64,000 nucleotides of DNA from CAVRXT01 sp963725655 (GTDB lineage Bacteria > Acidobacteriota > Terriglobia > Acidiferrales > UBA7541). Both the position numbers and the translations under genes were made by a program. Of the stretch, positions 36,146 through 43,811 are shown piece after piece. The stretch is from contig CAVRYY010000003.1 in the NCBI GenBank assembly GCA_963725655.1, forward strand, positions 1,192,180 through 1,256,179, written 5' to 3'. Positions within the stretch are counted from its first letter, which is position 1. Each line of letters starts with the position of its first letter. The notes under the pieces are model-generated. The model had not been told where the DNA came from. It saw only the letters and a program-made list of their open reading frames with translations, and made no database searches.

Positions 36146-37456
36146 ATGAAGCGAGCGTGTATTCTTACTATGGGTGCGGTGCTGACGCTGATGCTGCAGT
36201 TGAGCCTGCCAGTCCAGACCGCCAACGCCCAGGACCAATCCGACCAAGCCAAGCCGGCCTACACACTGGCCGAGTACAACGCGTTCCAGGCCGCGCGGCA
36301 GGAAGCCAATCCCGCGAATCGACTGAAGCTGCTGGACGATTTCGTCGCGAAATTCCCGAATTCCACTTTGATGCCGTACGTGCTGCAGGTGTACGTCGAT
36401 ACGTACAGCCAGCAGAAGGATTATCCCCACACCATCCAGTACGCCGACAAGCTGGTGGCCTTGGGCGATAAAGTCGCCGCGCAGGGGCGCCTGCAAGCTT
36501 TGGTCGCGCGCTGTACCGCGTTTGACGGCGTCTACAATCCGAAGGCCGCCGACGCGCAGGATCAGCTGAACAAGGAACGCGACGCCGCGCAGCAGGGACT
36601 GAAACTCCTGGATGCGCTGCAGAAACCGGACGCCACGTCGTTGAAGGATTTCAACGACTCGAAGAAGCCGGCCCAGGATTTCTTCGACAACGCCCTCGGG
36701 TTCGCTTTGATGCAACTCAAGGATTTCAACGCCGCCGCGGCCGCTTACAACAACGCTACCGCCGCGAATCCCAAAGACGCCGTCGCCTACTATCGTTTGG
36801 GTGTTTCCGACTTGCAGGAAAAACCCCCGCTTAGCATGGACGGATTTTGGTCGCTCGCCGAAGCGATCGATATGAAGGCTCCCGGCGAAGCGCAGGTGCG
36901 CACCTATCTGCGCAGCCAGATTCAGGCGTACCAGGGCACCGGCTGCGACGATCTACTCGACGCGCAGGTGAACGAACTGTTGACGCTGGCGCAGACCGCC
37001 GGCCCGCGGCCCACCACTTACAATATTCCGAGCATCGCGGATCTCGACAAAGTGCGGCAGAGCTCCACGATCATCACCGTGCTGGCCGACCTGAAGGGTG
37101 GCGGCGACAAAGCCAAAGTTTCGTGGCTCGCCGTTTGCGGCGCCGAATTCCCCGACGTTCCCGGCCGCATCATGGACAAGGCCCCCGATCCATCCGGATC
37201 GATCGCCTTCAAGGTCTACACCGGCTCCAGCCAGGAAGAGATGGACGCGGCTACCGAACCCAACGGCCTGGTGGTCATCTCCAATACGGCACAGCCCGGC
37301 GTGGAGAAGTTCGAGAAGGGCGACTACTTCCGCTTCACCGGCACGCTCTTGACTTACGAGCCGTCGCCTCTGCTCGTCCACTGGGACAAGCCCAAGATCA
37401 ACCCCGAGGACATCCCTAAGGAAGCCGAGGGCGGTAAGCGCAAGAAGAAGCCTTAG
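36146..37456 (+). CDS. Secreted TPR-repeat protein of unknown function
   Basis: The 436 residues begin with a Sec signal peptide (positive start, hydrophobic core, cut near TANAQDQ). The first half contains TPR-like helices (AARQEANPANRLKLLDDFVAKFPNS is typical, then DFNAAAAAYNNATAANPKDAVAYYRLG). The second half contains a beta-rich domain with no family I recognise, and the end is Lys-rich (KRKKKP). It probably works in the periplasm as a scaffold or cell-surface assembly factor. It has its own promoter and a strong terminator. Confidence 0.9.
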   Translation: MKRACILTMGAVLTLMLQLSLPVQTANAQDQSDQAKPAYTLAEYNAFQAARQEANPANRLKLLDDFVAKFPNSTLMPYVLQVYVDTYSQQKDYPHTIQYADKLVALGDKVAAQGRLQALVARCTAFDGVYNPKAADAQDQLNKERDAAQQGLKLLDALQKPDATSLKDFNDSKKPAQDFFDNALGFALMQLKDFNAAAAAYNNATAANPKDAVAYYRLGVSDLQEKPPLSMDGFWSLAEAIDMKAPGEAQVRTYLRSQIQAYQGTGCDDLLDAQVNELLTLAQTAGPRPTTYNIPSIADLDKVRQSSTIITVLADLKGGGDKAKVSWLAVCGAEFPDVPGRIMDKAPDPSGSIAFKVYTGSSQEEMDAATEPNGLVVISNTAQPGVEKFEKGDYFRFTGTLLTYEPSPLLVHWDKPKINPEDIPKEAEGGKRKKKP

Positions 37457-37478
37457 CTCCTAAGTGTTTTGGAATGAG

Positions 37479-37516
37479 TGGCCGGCGGCCCGAAAGGGAA
37501 GCCGGCCATTTTTTTT
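37479..37516 (+). terminator. Rho-independent terminator of the TPR gene
   Basis: Stem TGGCCGGC (37479-37486) and GCCGGCCA (37501-37508) followed by eight T (37509-37516), 22 bases after the stop codon. Confidence 0.9.
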
Positions 37517-37618
37517 GCTCTCCCGTGGCGTTGCCCCGCCCCGCTACCTATTTTATGCGCGGGTTAGCTCTTGGTTCGGGAGGTGCATTTTCCCGATTTT
37601 TGCTGCCATTCAGGCATC

Positions 37619-37730
37619 GTATGCCCTTTAGAATCACAGGCATTCAATTTCTAATCTCTACACATGTGGCGGTTCAAGAATTGTATGCCTTTTAGAATCA
37701 TAGCCATTCAATTCCTAATCGCTACAGTTG
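37619..37730. repeat. Direct repeat, two 48-base copies 64 bases apart
   Basis: Copies at 37619-37666 and 37683-37730 share GTATGCC(C/T)TTTAGAATCA, CATTCAATT and CTAATC. They match at most positions, so this is a recent local duplication. Confidence 0.75.
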
Positions 37731-37895
37731 TTACAAGGTCGTGCAGCCGCTCCAAGGGTGATTCCGCCGCAATTTGAGGTTGCGGACGGCGCCGAGCGGG
37801 CCGCCATGGCAAGCGCCGCTCTTTTCACTGGGAGGCTAGCACGGCGGGGGAAGCGAGTGTAGGGATCGTTCCGGTGGGAAGAAGGGAAGCAGCGG

Positions 37896-38120
37896 CTAGC
37901 GCGCGCGTCCAGTGGATCGGTGATCGAGTTTGTATTCGTCGACCATCCGGCTCAAGGTATTGCGGTGGATGCCTAGCTCTTTGGCGGCGCGCGATTGATT
38001 GCCGCGGGCGCGCTCCAGGGCGCGGCGAATGAAGCGCTTCTTGAATTCGGTGAGCGCTTCGTCCAGCAATATGCCGCGCTCGATCATCTGGCTGACCAGC
38101 GTTTCGAGTTCTTCTTTCAC
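37896..38120 (-). CDS. Fis-type helix-turn-helix protein
   Basis: A 74-residue protein with the C-terminal Fis/NtrC HTH (IRRALERARGNQSRAAKELGIHRNTLSRMVDEY) after a dimerisation-like helix (LVSQMIERGILLDEALTEFKKRF). There is no receiver or AAA+ domain, so it acts as a small DNA-binding or nucleoid factor like Fis rather than as a sigma-54 activator. It follows purC on the same strand. Confidence 0.9.
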   Translation of the reverse strand: MKEELETLVSQMIERGILLDEALTEFKKRFIRRALERARGNQSRAAKELGIHRNTLSRMVDEYKLDHRSTGRAR

Positions 38121-38166
38121 GCGAGCACGCCCAGTAGCATGCGGTCCCGATCATTGAGCATGGGCA

Positions 38167-39069
38167 TTAGTCGAGCCGGCTTCCGGTCAACCGCTGGTAG
38201 GCGTCGCGGTATTTCTGCCGCGTGCCGGCCACCACATCGGCCGGCAGTTCCGGCCCGGGGGCCTGCTTGTTCCAACCGACGCGTTCGAGATAATCGCGGA
38301 CAAACTGCTTATCGAAAGAGGGCTGGGCGCTGCCTGGGGAGAACTGATCGGCCGGCCAGAAGCGCGAGGAATCGGGGGTAAGCGCTTCGTCGATCCAGAT
38401 GAGCTCTTTGTCAAGGGTTCCGAATTCGAACTTGGTGTCGGCGATGATGATGCCGCGTTCGGCGGCGTAGGCCGACGCGCGATAGTAGATTTCGAGGCTG
38501 ACGTTCTTCACGCGCTCGGCCAGGTCGCGTCCGAGCAGAGCGATGGTTTCCTGGAACGAAATATTTTCGTCGTGGCCGGAAGTGGCTTTGGTGGACGGGG
38601 TAAAGATGGCCTCGGGCAGGCGGTCGGATTCGCGCAGGCCTGGCGGGAGGGAAATGCCGCAGATTCCGCCGTTCTTTTTGTAGTCCTTCCATCCGGACCC
38701 GGCGATGTAACCGCGGACCACGCATTCGACCGGCAGCGGCTCGGTGCGGCGCACGATCATGGCGCGGCCGGACAAAGTTTCGGCGTATGGGGCCAGTTCG
38801 CCGTCAAATTGCGTGGCGGAGATGACGTGATTTGGCACGAGGTCCGCGAGCTTATCGAACCAGAACATGGATAGCTGGGTGAGCACCCGGCCTTTGTCGG
38901 GGATGGGCGTGGGCAGGACCACGTCGAAGGCCGAGAGGCGGTCGGTAGCCACGATCAGCAAGCGCTGCGCGTCGAGATCGTAAATGTCGCGAACTTTTCC
39001 TCGGGCCCGCAGGCGGAGGCCGGGAAAATCGGTTTGAGAAATCGCTGGAATCATGTGAGGAGTCGCCAA
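38167..39069 (-). CDS. purC: SAICAR synthase
   Basis: Phosphoribosylaminoimidazole-succinocarboxamide synthase, a step of purine synthesis that joins CAIR and aspartate with ATP. The 300 residues fit the longer PurC type. Motifs are RARGKVRDIYD, ATDRLSAFDVVLP, VECVVRGYIAGSGWKDY, ADTKFEFG and DEALTPDSSRFW. TTG 39069 is preceded by AAAGGA at 10 bases. ATG 39054 is the alternative start. Confidence 0.97.
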   Translation of the reverse strand: MATPHMIPAISQTDFPGLRLRARGKVRDIYDLDAQRLLIVATDRLSAFDVVLPTPIPDKGRVLTQLSMFWFDKLADLVPNHVISATQFDGELAPYAETLSGRAMIVRRTEPLPVECVVRGYIAGSGWKDYKKNGGICGISLPPGLRESDRLPEAIFTPSTKATSGHDENISFQETIALLGRDLAERVKNVSLEIYYRASAYAAERGIIIADTKFEFGTLDKELIWIDEALTPDSSRFWPADQFSPGSAQPSFDKQFVRDYLERVGWNKQAPGPELPADVVAGTRQKYRDAYQRLTGSRLD

Positions 39070-39341
39070 GGTATCGCCGTCCTTTAATCTGGGAGGCGGT
39101 ATTCTACTTCACGACGACGCGAAGTCAACCGGGAAGAAAACTGTATGTGGAAAATTTCGATTGACGCGGAGATTTTTCGCGGTTCCGGGTTTGCAACCAG
39201 CGAAAGTATTTCCCCCGGTGTGCGCAAGCAGCTCGGGGTGTACCGTTCTTAGGTATAGATCGCTCAAGATCGGAATCAGGGCGAGGCAAATCCGCCTGAA
39301 GGTTCCGCCGCCGCGGCCGCAGCGGTGCAACGATCCAAAGC

Positions 39342-39491
39342 GCAAAAGATATCCGCGAGGGCGTAAGAGCTTACGACGCGGCCAAGTGGGATATCGCCAT
39401 CGACGATTTCCAGCAAGCCAAGGCTCTCGATTCCGCCTCCACTGACGCCCGTCTCGATCTGGCGATGCCGAACTTGCAGAACGTTACGGCG
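39342..39491 (+). pseudogene. Remnant of a TPR-repeat gene
   Basis: One frame reads AKDIREGVRAYDAAKWDIAI and then DDFQQAKALDSASTDARLDL, a good tetratricopeptide motif. It has no start codon, no continuation and Arg-rich nonsense after about 50 residues. This looks like a decayed fragment of a gene of the kind common in Acidobacteriota. Confidence 0.6.
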
Positions 39492-39517
39492 GGGAACGAT
39501 GCGCGGCGACGTCGAAA

Positions 39518-39533
39518 TGTTTCACGTGGAACA
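39518..39533. other. parS-type ParB/Spo0J binding site, copy 1
   Basis: TGTTTCACGTGGAACA. Its reverse complement is TGTTCCACGTGAAACA, identical to the consensus parS 16-mer known from Bacillus and many other bacteria. It is intergenic, so it is not constrained by coding. ParB nucleates here and loads SMC. Confidence 0.85.
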
Positions 39534-39551
39534 ATCCGCGGCGCGCCAAAA

Positions 39552-39567
39552 TGTTTCACGTGGAACA
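39552..39567. other. parS-type ParB/Spo0J binding site, copy 2
   Basis: The same 16-mer TGTTTCACGTGGAACA in the same orientation, 34 bases after copy 1. Confidence 0.85.
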
Positions 39568-39578
39568 ACTGGGCCGAC

Positions 39579-39594
39579 TGTTCCACTTTGAAAA
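39579..39594. other. Degenerate parS half-site
   Basis: TGTTCCAC matches the left half of parS in the opposite orientation to the two full sites; the right half is degenerate (TTTGAAAA). It lies 27 bases after copy 2. Confidence 0.45.
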
Positions 39595-40207
39595 TCCGAA
39601 ACGGGAAATTCCCATTTCGGGAATGCCCGAGCCTCTGATTTTTCTTCGTAGTTGTCGTCGAAGTTGAAGTTGGGCGGCGCATCGGTCACCCTTCAGCGCG
39701 CGGGTTTTCCACGTCATTAATTTTTTTGGCGATTGTTGTTGGGCGAGAGCTCTCGGTGTCTTTGGGAGTTTGCCGCCGGAGCGATGGCGCTACGGGCCGC
39801 AGTTTTTGCACCCGGGAAGGGGCGCGGCGGCCGGATCGCTTTTCGAGACGACAAATGAATTTTGCCGGGAATCGGAGAAACTCGGTCCTTTGAATTCAGG
39901 CACTTAGCAGGGGGATTGCTGGCAGTGTTGCCATTTAGAAATTGCCGGTGCGGGAGAGATTTTCCGTTTTCAGCGCGGCACGGTGCAGGAACTTCGGGCA
40001 GGGATTGGTGCCGAGCAAGAGTTGCAGCAGGGTGGTCCCGAGGCGGTTCGGGCGACGCCAACATGTCGCGCCCCCTTTCTTATCCAACCTAGCACTTGGG
40101 AAGTTTGATGGGAAGGGATCACTTCGGTGGACGTTCCCTTCATTTTTTACAGAATAACCCTCGAATGGAACGGGATGTGCACTCCGGAGTGGAAGATCCC
40201 TGGCGGT

Positions 40208-40244
40208 GAACACAAGACATGGCGCAGAAGTCGCGCCAATCGGT
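40208..40244. repeat. Repeat family R2, copy 1
   Basis: Core ACATGGCGCAGAAG-TCGCGCCAATCGGT, itself a palindrome (TGGCGC / GCGCCA). It matches the copy at 43738-43774 at 36 of 37 positions. Confidence 0.8.
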
Positions 40245-40285
40245 AGGGCTCGGATTCGGGTGGCGCACCCGCTTTGGTTGAGAGC

Positions 40286-40311
40286 GTGGCACAACCATTC
40301 TGGTTGTGAGC
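40286..40311. repeat. Short palindromic repeat, family R1
   Basis: GTGGCACAACCA, TTC, TGGTTGTGAGC: an R1 variant with AACCA/TGGTT in the stem, 42 bases after R2 copy 1. Confidence 0.7.
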
Positions 40312-40400
40312 AGGGGTGGTTGGTGCGCCGACTATGAAAGAGCCAGCAACACCATTGCTCTTGTGCGCAAACAAGGGGATCAGGCAAGCAGGAGATGCCG

Positions 40401-40526
40401 ATGCCCTACAGTCAATCAGGCGAAGAGAAGTTGTCTGTTCCCGAAAGGATATTGGGTATAGCCTTCGCTATAGCCATCGTCATATTCGCCATCCGAATCC
40501 TTCTCGATATAGGCGGTGTGGAATAG
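40401..40526 (+). CDS. 41-residue single-helix membrane miniprotein
   Basis: ATG at 40401 follows GCAGGAGATGCCG (ribosome site GGAG with 7 bases spacing) and opens 41 codons to TAG at 40524-40526. The product is a short polar start (MPYSQSGEEKLSVPERI), one strongly hydrophobic helix (LGIAFAIAIVIFAIRILL) and a short acidic tail. It is not similar to anything I recognise. Charge pattern and signal look real for a small membrane protein; toxin-like or regulatory roles are typical of such proteins. It lies between two copies of repeat R2. Confidence 0.6.
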   Translation: MPYSQSGEEKLSVPERILGIAFAIAIVIFAIRILLDIGGVE

Positions 40527-40548
40527 TCCTTATATTGAAAGGTCGAAT

Positions 40549-40576
40549 ACATGGCGCAGAATGCGCGCCAATCGGT
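40549..40576. repeat. Repeat family R2, copy 2
   Basis: ACATGGCGCAGAATG-CGCGCCAATCGGT, the same element as at 40208 and 43738, again followed within 75 bases by an R1 palindrome. Confidence 0.8.
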
Positions 40577-40645
40577 CGGTTGGTTTCTTGTGGCACAGGC
40601 GTTTGTCTTTATTATCACGACATCCGTTAGACTTTGGTTGTGAAC

Positions 40646-40668
40646 GTGGCACGACTACTCTGGTTGTG
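40646..40668. repeat. Short palindromic repeat, family R1
   Basis: GTGGCACGACTACTCTGGTTGTG, an R1 variant with a weakened stem. Confidence 0.55.
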
Positions 40669-40694
40669 AATAAGCAATTCGGTGTCCGGGGACC

Positions 40695-40718
40695 CACAAC
40701 CAGGAATGGTTGTGGCAC
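40695..40718. repeat. Short palindromic repeat, family R1, inverted
   Basis: CACAACCA-GGA-ATGGTTGTGGCAC: the R1 element in reverse orientation, 27 bases after the preceding copy. Confidence 0.6.
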
Positions 40719-40767
40719 AACGGCTGGCCAGGAGCTAAGGGATCTGCGGGGGCGGCTCGCAAGACCA

Positions 40768-40950
40768 AGTCAAAAACGTGGAGAACCCAGGTGTGAAATC
40801 GACACTGCCCACTTCACTTCGCTCAGTACCCACCTGAGAATCTACGTCGCGTACCACGGCGTAAGTCAAAAACGTGGAGAACCCAGGTGTGAAATCGACA
40901 CCTGGGTCACCCATTTCGCTTCGCTCAGTACCACCTGAGAATCTACGTCG
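40768..40950. repeat. Tandem duplication with 96-base period
   Basis: Copies start at 40768 and 40864 (both AGTCAAAAACGTGGAGAACC, then CAGGTGTGAAATCGACAC). They continue with TTCGCTCAGTACC, CACCTGAGAATCTACGTCG. The units are near-identical except for small indels in the middle. Confidence 0.85.
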
Positions 40951-41121
40951 TCGTGCAAGTCCTGGCTGCCCTCTGCGATGCGCAGGTAGAGAAGATCCGA
41001 AAGCACGGAAGCGAACTACAAGAACCGATCAGAGGAGTTGAACCCGCACACGTGAAGGCGACGTGTGGGGCACCCACCTGCAACGGCTACACCAGAGTCA
41101 AAGCACGCTTAACTAAGGTTG

Positions 41122-41952
41122 TCAGGAGGTGGGTGGCTTTCGTGCCCTTATGAACGCGCTGATGAATTTGCCTTCGACTTCGGCGGCGATCGAATCGGCG
41201 TCGATTCCCTGGGCGGTGAGGAATTGCTGGGCGTCTGCCACTTTATAGACGCGGGTGGGCTCGATGGTGACCTGTTCGAAGCCTGCCGCTTGCAGCTTGG
41301 ATGTGTATTCGGAATCCTTCAACGCGCCGGCCACGCAGCCAACCCACAGCTCGATGTTTTTTCTGATGTCGGCCGGCACATCGCCCCTGACCACCACGTC
41401 GGAAACGGCGAACCTGCCGCCGGGACGGAGGACGCGAAACGCTTCGGCCAAAACTTTATCTTTGTCGGCCGATAGATTGATGACGCAGTTTGAAATCACA
41501 ACATCGACGCTATTGGCGGGCAGCGGAATATTTTCTATCTCGCCTTTCAAGAATTCCACGTTACCGACCGCGGCCTTTTTTTGATTTTCCCGCGCCAGAG
41601 CCAGCATTTCGTCGGTCATATCCAGGCCGTAGGCCTTGCCGCCGGGACTGACGCGCTTCGCCGACAGCAGCACATCGATGCCACCGCCGGAACCGAGATC
41701 CAAGACGACCTCGCCGGGCTTTAGTTCCGCCAGCGCGGTGGGGTTACCGCAGCCGAGGGAAGCCGATACCGCCGCGGTGGGAATTCCGGCGGTCTGGCGG
41801 GGATCATAGAGATTCCCGGTGATCGGGTCGCCGCCACAACAGGTGGAGGAAGGAGAAGTGCCGCAGGCGGCGACGCCGCCGGCGGACACGCGGTTCGCGG
41901 CTTCTCCGTACTTTTCCTTCACGGCCTGGGTGATGTTATTGGGCTGATTCAT
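41122..41952 (-). CDS. arsM: Arsenite S-adenosylmethionine methyltransferase
   Basis: It methylates As(III) to volatile or exportable species using SAM. The 276 residues have the SAM site VLDLGSGGGIDVLLSA. The arsenic-binding Cys are C38/C39 (STCCGG), C68 (SLGCGNP), and the Cys in ISNCVIN and WVGCVAG. It is divergent from arsR over a shared palindrome, so arsenite-bound ArsR should derepress it together with the arsR-arsC-aquaporin operon. Confidence 0.96.
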   Translation of the reverse strand: MNQPNNITQAVKEKYGEAANRVSAGGVAACGTSPSSTCCGGDPITGNLYDPRQTAGIPTAAVSASLGCGNPTALAELKPGEVVLDLGSGGGIDVLLSAKRVSPGGKAYGLDMTDEMLALARENQKKAAVGNVEFLKGEIENIPLPANSVDVVISNCVINLSADKDKVLAEAFRVLRPGGRFAVSDVVVRGDVPADIRKNIELWVGCVAGALKDSEYTSKLQAAGFEQVTIEPTRVYKVADAQQFLTAQGIDADSIAAEVEGKFISAFIRARKPPTS

Positions 41953-41985
41953 TTTCTTCCCCCTTGAATGGAAGAGCGAGGCATA

Positions 41986-42009
41986 CTATATTCGCTTAGG
42001 CGAATATAG
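41986..42009. promoter_or_regulatory. ArsR operator, perfect palindrome
   Basis: Arms CTATATTCGC and GCGAATATAG, separated by TTAG, between arsM and arsR. It ends 3 bases before the arsR ATG and is positioned to control both divergent promoters. Confidence 0.8.
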
Positions 42010-42012
42010 AAC

Positions 42013-42372
42013 ATGACCCAGCCAAGTGTCAATCTGATGTTCCGCGCTTTCTCCGATCGCACCCGGCTGCGCATTTTGCATCTGCTGCTGAAAGGGGAGA
42101 TGTGCGTCTGCGACATCGTGACGATTATCCGGGTGCCGCAACCGAAGGCGTCGCGGCACCTGGCCTATCTGCGGAGGGCCGGGCTGATCCAAAAGAGAAA
42201 GCAAGGTTTGTGGGCGTACTACACGCTGACTGCTCCGGCCTCGCCGTTCCATCAGAGCTTGATCAAATGTCTGAAGGAATGTTTTCGCGATGTGCCGGAG
42301 TTGGCTCGCGACGACAAGCGGGCGCTACATTCCTGCTGTGGAAACGTGCCGGCATGCAAGCCAATGGGATGA
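42013..42372 (+). CDS. arsR: ArsR-family arsenic-responsive repressor
   Basis: A 119-residue winged helix repressor: SDRTRLRILHLLLKGEMCVCDI with the CVC metal site, then PQPKASRHLAYLRRAGLI as recognition helix region and QGLWAYYTL as wing. A C-terminal Cys-Cys pair (HSCCGNVPAC) may add a metal ligand. There is no obvious ribosome site. The stop overlaps the phosphatase-type reductase start. Confidence 0.95.
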   Translation: MTQPSVNLMFRAFSDRTRLRILHLLLKGEMCVCDIVTIIRVPQPKASRHLAYLRRAGLIQKRKQGLWAYYTLTAPASPFHQSLIKCLKECFRDVPELARDDKRALHSCCGNVPACKPMG

Positions 42373-42866
42373 CTATGGCGAATCACTACAATGTTTTGTT
42401 TCTCTGCACCGGGAACTCGGCGCGCTCGATCATGGCCGAAGCGATTCTCAATCGCAAGGGTAAGCCCGCGTTCGCAGCCTATAGCGCGGGCAGTCACCCG
42501 GCGGGCATGGTCCGGCCCGAGGCCCTGAAGCAGCTGAGACTTGCGCATCTACCAACCGAGGGACTGCGCAGCAAGAGTTGGGAGGAGTTCGCGGCACCCG
42601 GCGCTCCACCGATGCACTTTGTTTTTACGGTCTGCGACAGCGCCGCAAAGGAAACCTGTCCTGTCTGGCCGGGGCATCCGATGACCGCGCACTGGGGCAT
42701 TCCCGATCCGGCTGCGGTTACCGGGCCGCCGGAAGTGATTGAGCGTGCTTACCAGGAAGCGTTCATGATCCTGGATCGCCGGATCGGACTGTTTCTGTGT
42801 CTGCCTATGGCGAGCCTGGATGCGCTGGCGATCCAGAGAGAAGTTGACCGGATCGGCCAACAATGA
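42369..42866 (+). CDS. arsC: Arsenate reductase / low-molecular-weight phosphatase family protein
   Basis: The 165 residues carry the CX5R loop CTGNSARS near the N-terminus, shared by low-molecular-weight tyrosine phosphatases and thioredoxin-dependent arsenate reductases. GKPAFAAYSAGSHP and VFTVCDSAAKETCPVWPG follow, with the extra Cys that arsenate reductases use. It starts at ATG 42369, overlapping the arsR stop (ATGA). A start at 42375 is possible. An in-frame extension upstream is only an arsR shadow. Confidence 0.9.
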   Translation: MTMANHYNVLFLCTGNSARSIMAEAILNRKGKPAFAAYSAGSHPAGMVRPEALKQLRLAHLPTEGLRSKSWEEFAAPGAPPMHFVFTVCDSAAKETCPVWPGHPMTAHWGIPDPAAVTGPPEVIERAYQEAFMILDRRIGLFLCLPMASLDALAIQREVDRIGQQ

Positions 42867-43576
42867 CAGCCACACTTTCCCGCCGGGCGGTATCGGAATT
42901 TCTGGGCACGGGATTTCTGGTCGCCGCGGTGATCGGTTCCGGGATCATGGGGGAACGGCTGGCGGGCGGCAACGTTGCGATCGCTCTTCTTGCGAATACG
43001 ATCGCCACCGGCGCCGCGTTGATCGCTTTGATCCTGACGTTCGGGCCGATCTCGGGTGCGCATTTCAACCCCGCGGTAACGATTATGGACGCTATCGAGC
43101 GCGGATTGCCGTGGAGGGAGGCTGGCTGGTACGTGGCCGCGCAGTGTGTAGGCGGCGTTGGCGGTACAGCTGTGGCCCATTTGATGTTTCGGTTGCCGCT
43201 GATTTCGATTTCGCGCCATGCACGAAGCGGCGCGGCGCAGAATTTCAGCGAGTTTGTCGCAACGTTTGGCTTGCTGGCGGTGATCTGGGGCTGCTCGCGG
43301 CAGCGCTCCGAAATGGCCGCTTTCGCGGTGGGGGCGTACATTAGCGCTGCGTATTGGTTCACGTCGTCGACCTCGTTTGCAAATCCTGCGGTCACGATCG
43401 CGCGCTGCCTGAGTGACACATTTGCGGGCATCCGTCCTGGTGATGTTCCGGGCTTCATCGTCGCTCAGTTTTTGGGAGCGCTTGCGGCGACAATCGCCTT
43501 CCGGTGGCTGGTTCCTAGCCTGGATACACAGGCGGAAAACGTTCTATTGCCTCACGGCTCAGATAAAATTCGATAG
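42863..43576 (+). CDS. aqpS: MIP-family aquaglyceroporin of the arsenic operon (AqpS-like)
   Basis: A 237-residue channel with six helices and both NPA boxes (HFNPAVTIMDA and FANPAVTIAR). Its ATG overlaps the arsC stop. In Sinorhizobium an arsR-aqpS-arsC arrangement lets arsenite made by ArsC leave by diffusion through the channel; the same reading fits here, where no ArsB or Acr3 pump is present. Direct pump function is not implied. Confidence 0.9.
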   Translation: MTATLSRRAVSEFLGTGFLVAAVIGSGIMGERLAGGNVAIALLANTIATGAALIALILTFGPISGAHFNPAVTIMDAIERGLPWREAGWYVAAQCVGGVGGTAVAHLMFRLPLISISRHARSGAAQNFSEFVATFGLLAVIWGCSRQRSEMAAFAVGAYISAAYWFTSSTSFANPAVTIARCLSDTFAGIRPGDVPGFIVAQFLGALAATIAFRWLVPSLDTQAENVLLPHGSDKIR

Positions 43577-43737
43577 CCGGCGGGGGGCGTAGGTGCTGAA
43601 TCGGTGGCACCGCGATCACCGCCGTCAGATCAGCAGCGTGGCGCAGCCACTCCTGGCGGCAAGGATCGCCGAAACACCCCCGCTTACTGAATTCGGATAC
43701 TCTGCACGAACGTTTTCGGACTTAACCCCCTGGCCGC

Positions 43738-43774
43738 GAACACAAGACATGGCGCAGAATTCGCGCCAATCGGT
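43738..43774. repeat. Repeat family R2, copy 3
   Basis: Same element as at 40208 (36 of 37 bases equal), again followed closely by an R1-like palindrome at 43790. Confidence 0.85.
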
Positions 43775-43789
43775 ACTTTGGTTTCGGAC

Positions 43790-43811
43790 GGCACGACGAC
43801 TCTGGTTGTGG
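43790..43811. repeat. Short palindromic repeat, family R1
   Basis: GGCACGACGACTCTGGTTGTGG, a diverged R1 copy directly after R2 copy 3, the same order as at 40208-40311. Confidence 0.55.

Larger units (their letters stand above)
37457..37895. other. Intergenic region with terminator and a direct repeat
   Basis: About 440 bases between the TPR gene and the Fis-type gene. No gene is supported. It contains the terminator at 37479-37516 and two copies of a 48-base repeat at 37619 and 37683. Confidence 0.7.
39070..40400. other. Long gene-poor region with parS-type sites and repeats
   Basis: About 1.3 kb without a supported gene. It contains a TPR-like coding remnant (39342-39490), two perfect parS-type 16-mers plus a half-site (39518-39594), and copies of repeat families R1 and R2 near 40208-40311. 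The 39700-40200 part holds nothing I can name. Confidence 0.7.
40527..41121. other. Repeat-rich intergenic region
   Basis: About 600 bases with R2 copy 2, two R1 copies and a 96-base tandem duplication. No gene is supported. Confidence 0.7.

Noticed and set aside
39161..39445. 94-residue frame in the parS gap
   Set aside because: Arg/Pro-rich and overlaps the TPR remnant in another frame; not supported as a gene.
39100..39730. Possible replication origin around the parS sites
   Set aside because: Only isolated DnaA-box-like words (TGTGGAAAA near 39144, TTTTCCACG near 39706); no cluster, no AT-rich unwinding element and no dnaA/dnaN nearby.
40316..40630. 104-residue frame overlapping the 41-residue miniprotein
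   Set aside because: Low-quality composition and no ribosome site; the alternative frame has a strong site and a clear membrane helix.
40208..40668. Sigma-54 -24/-12 promoters inside R1/R2 repeats (GTGGCAC)
   Set aside because: No TTGC at the correct distance; the palindrome explains the GGCAC word.
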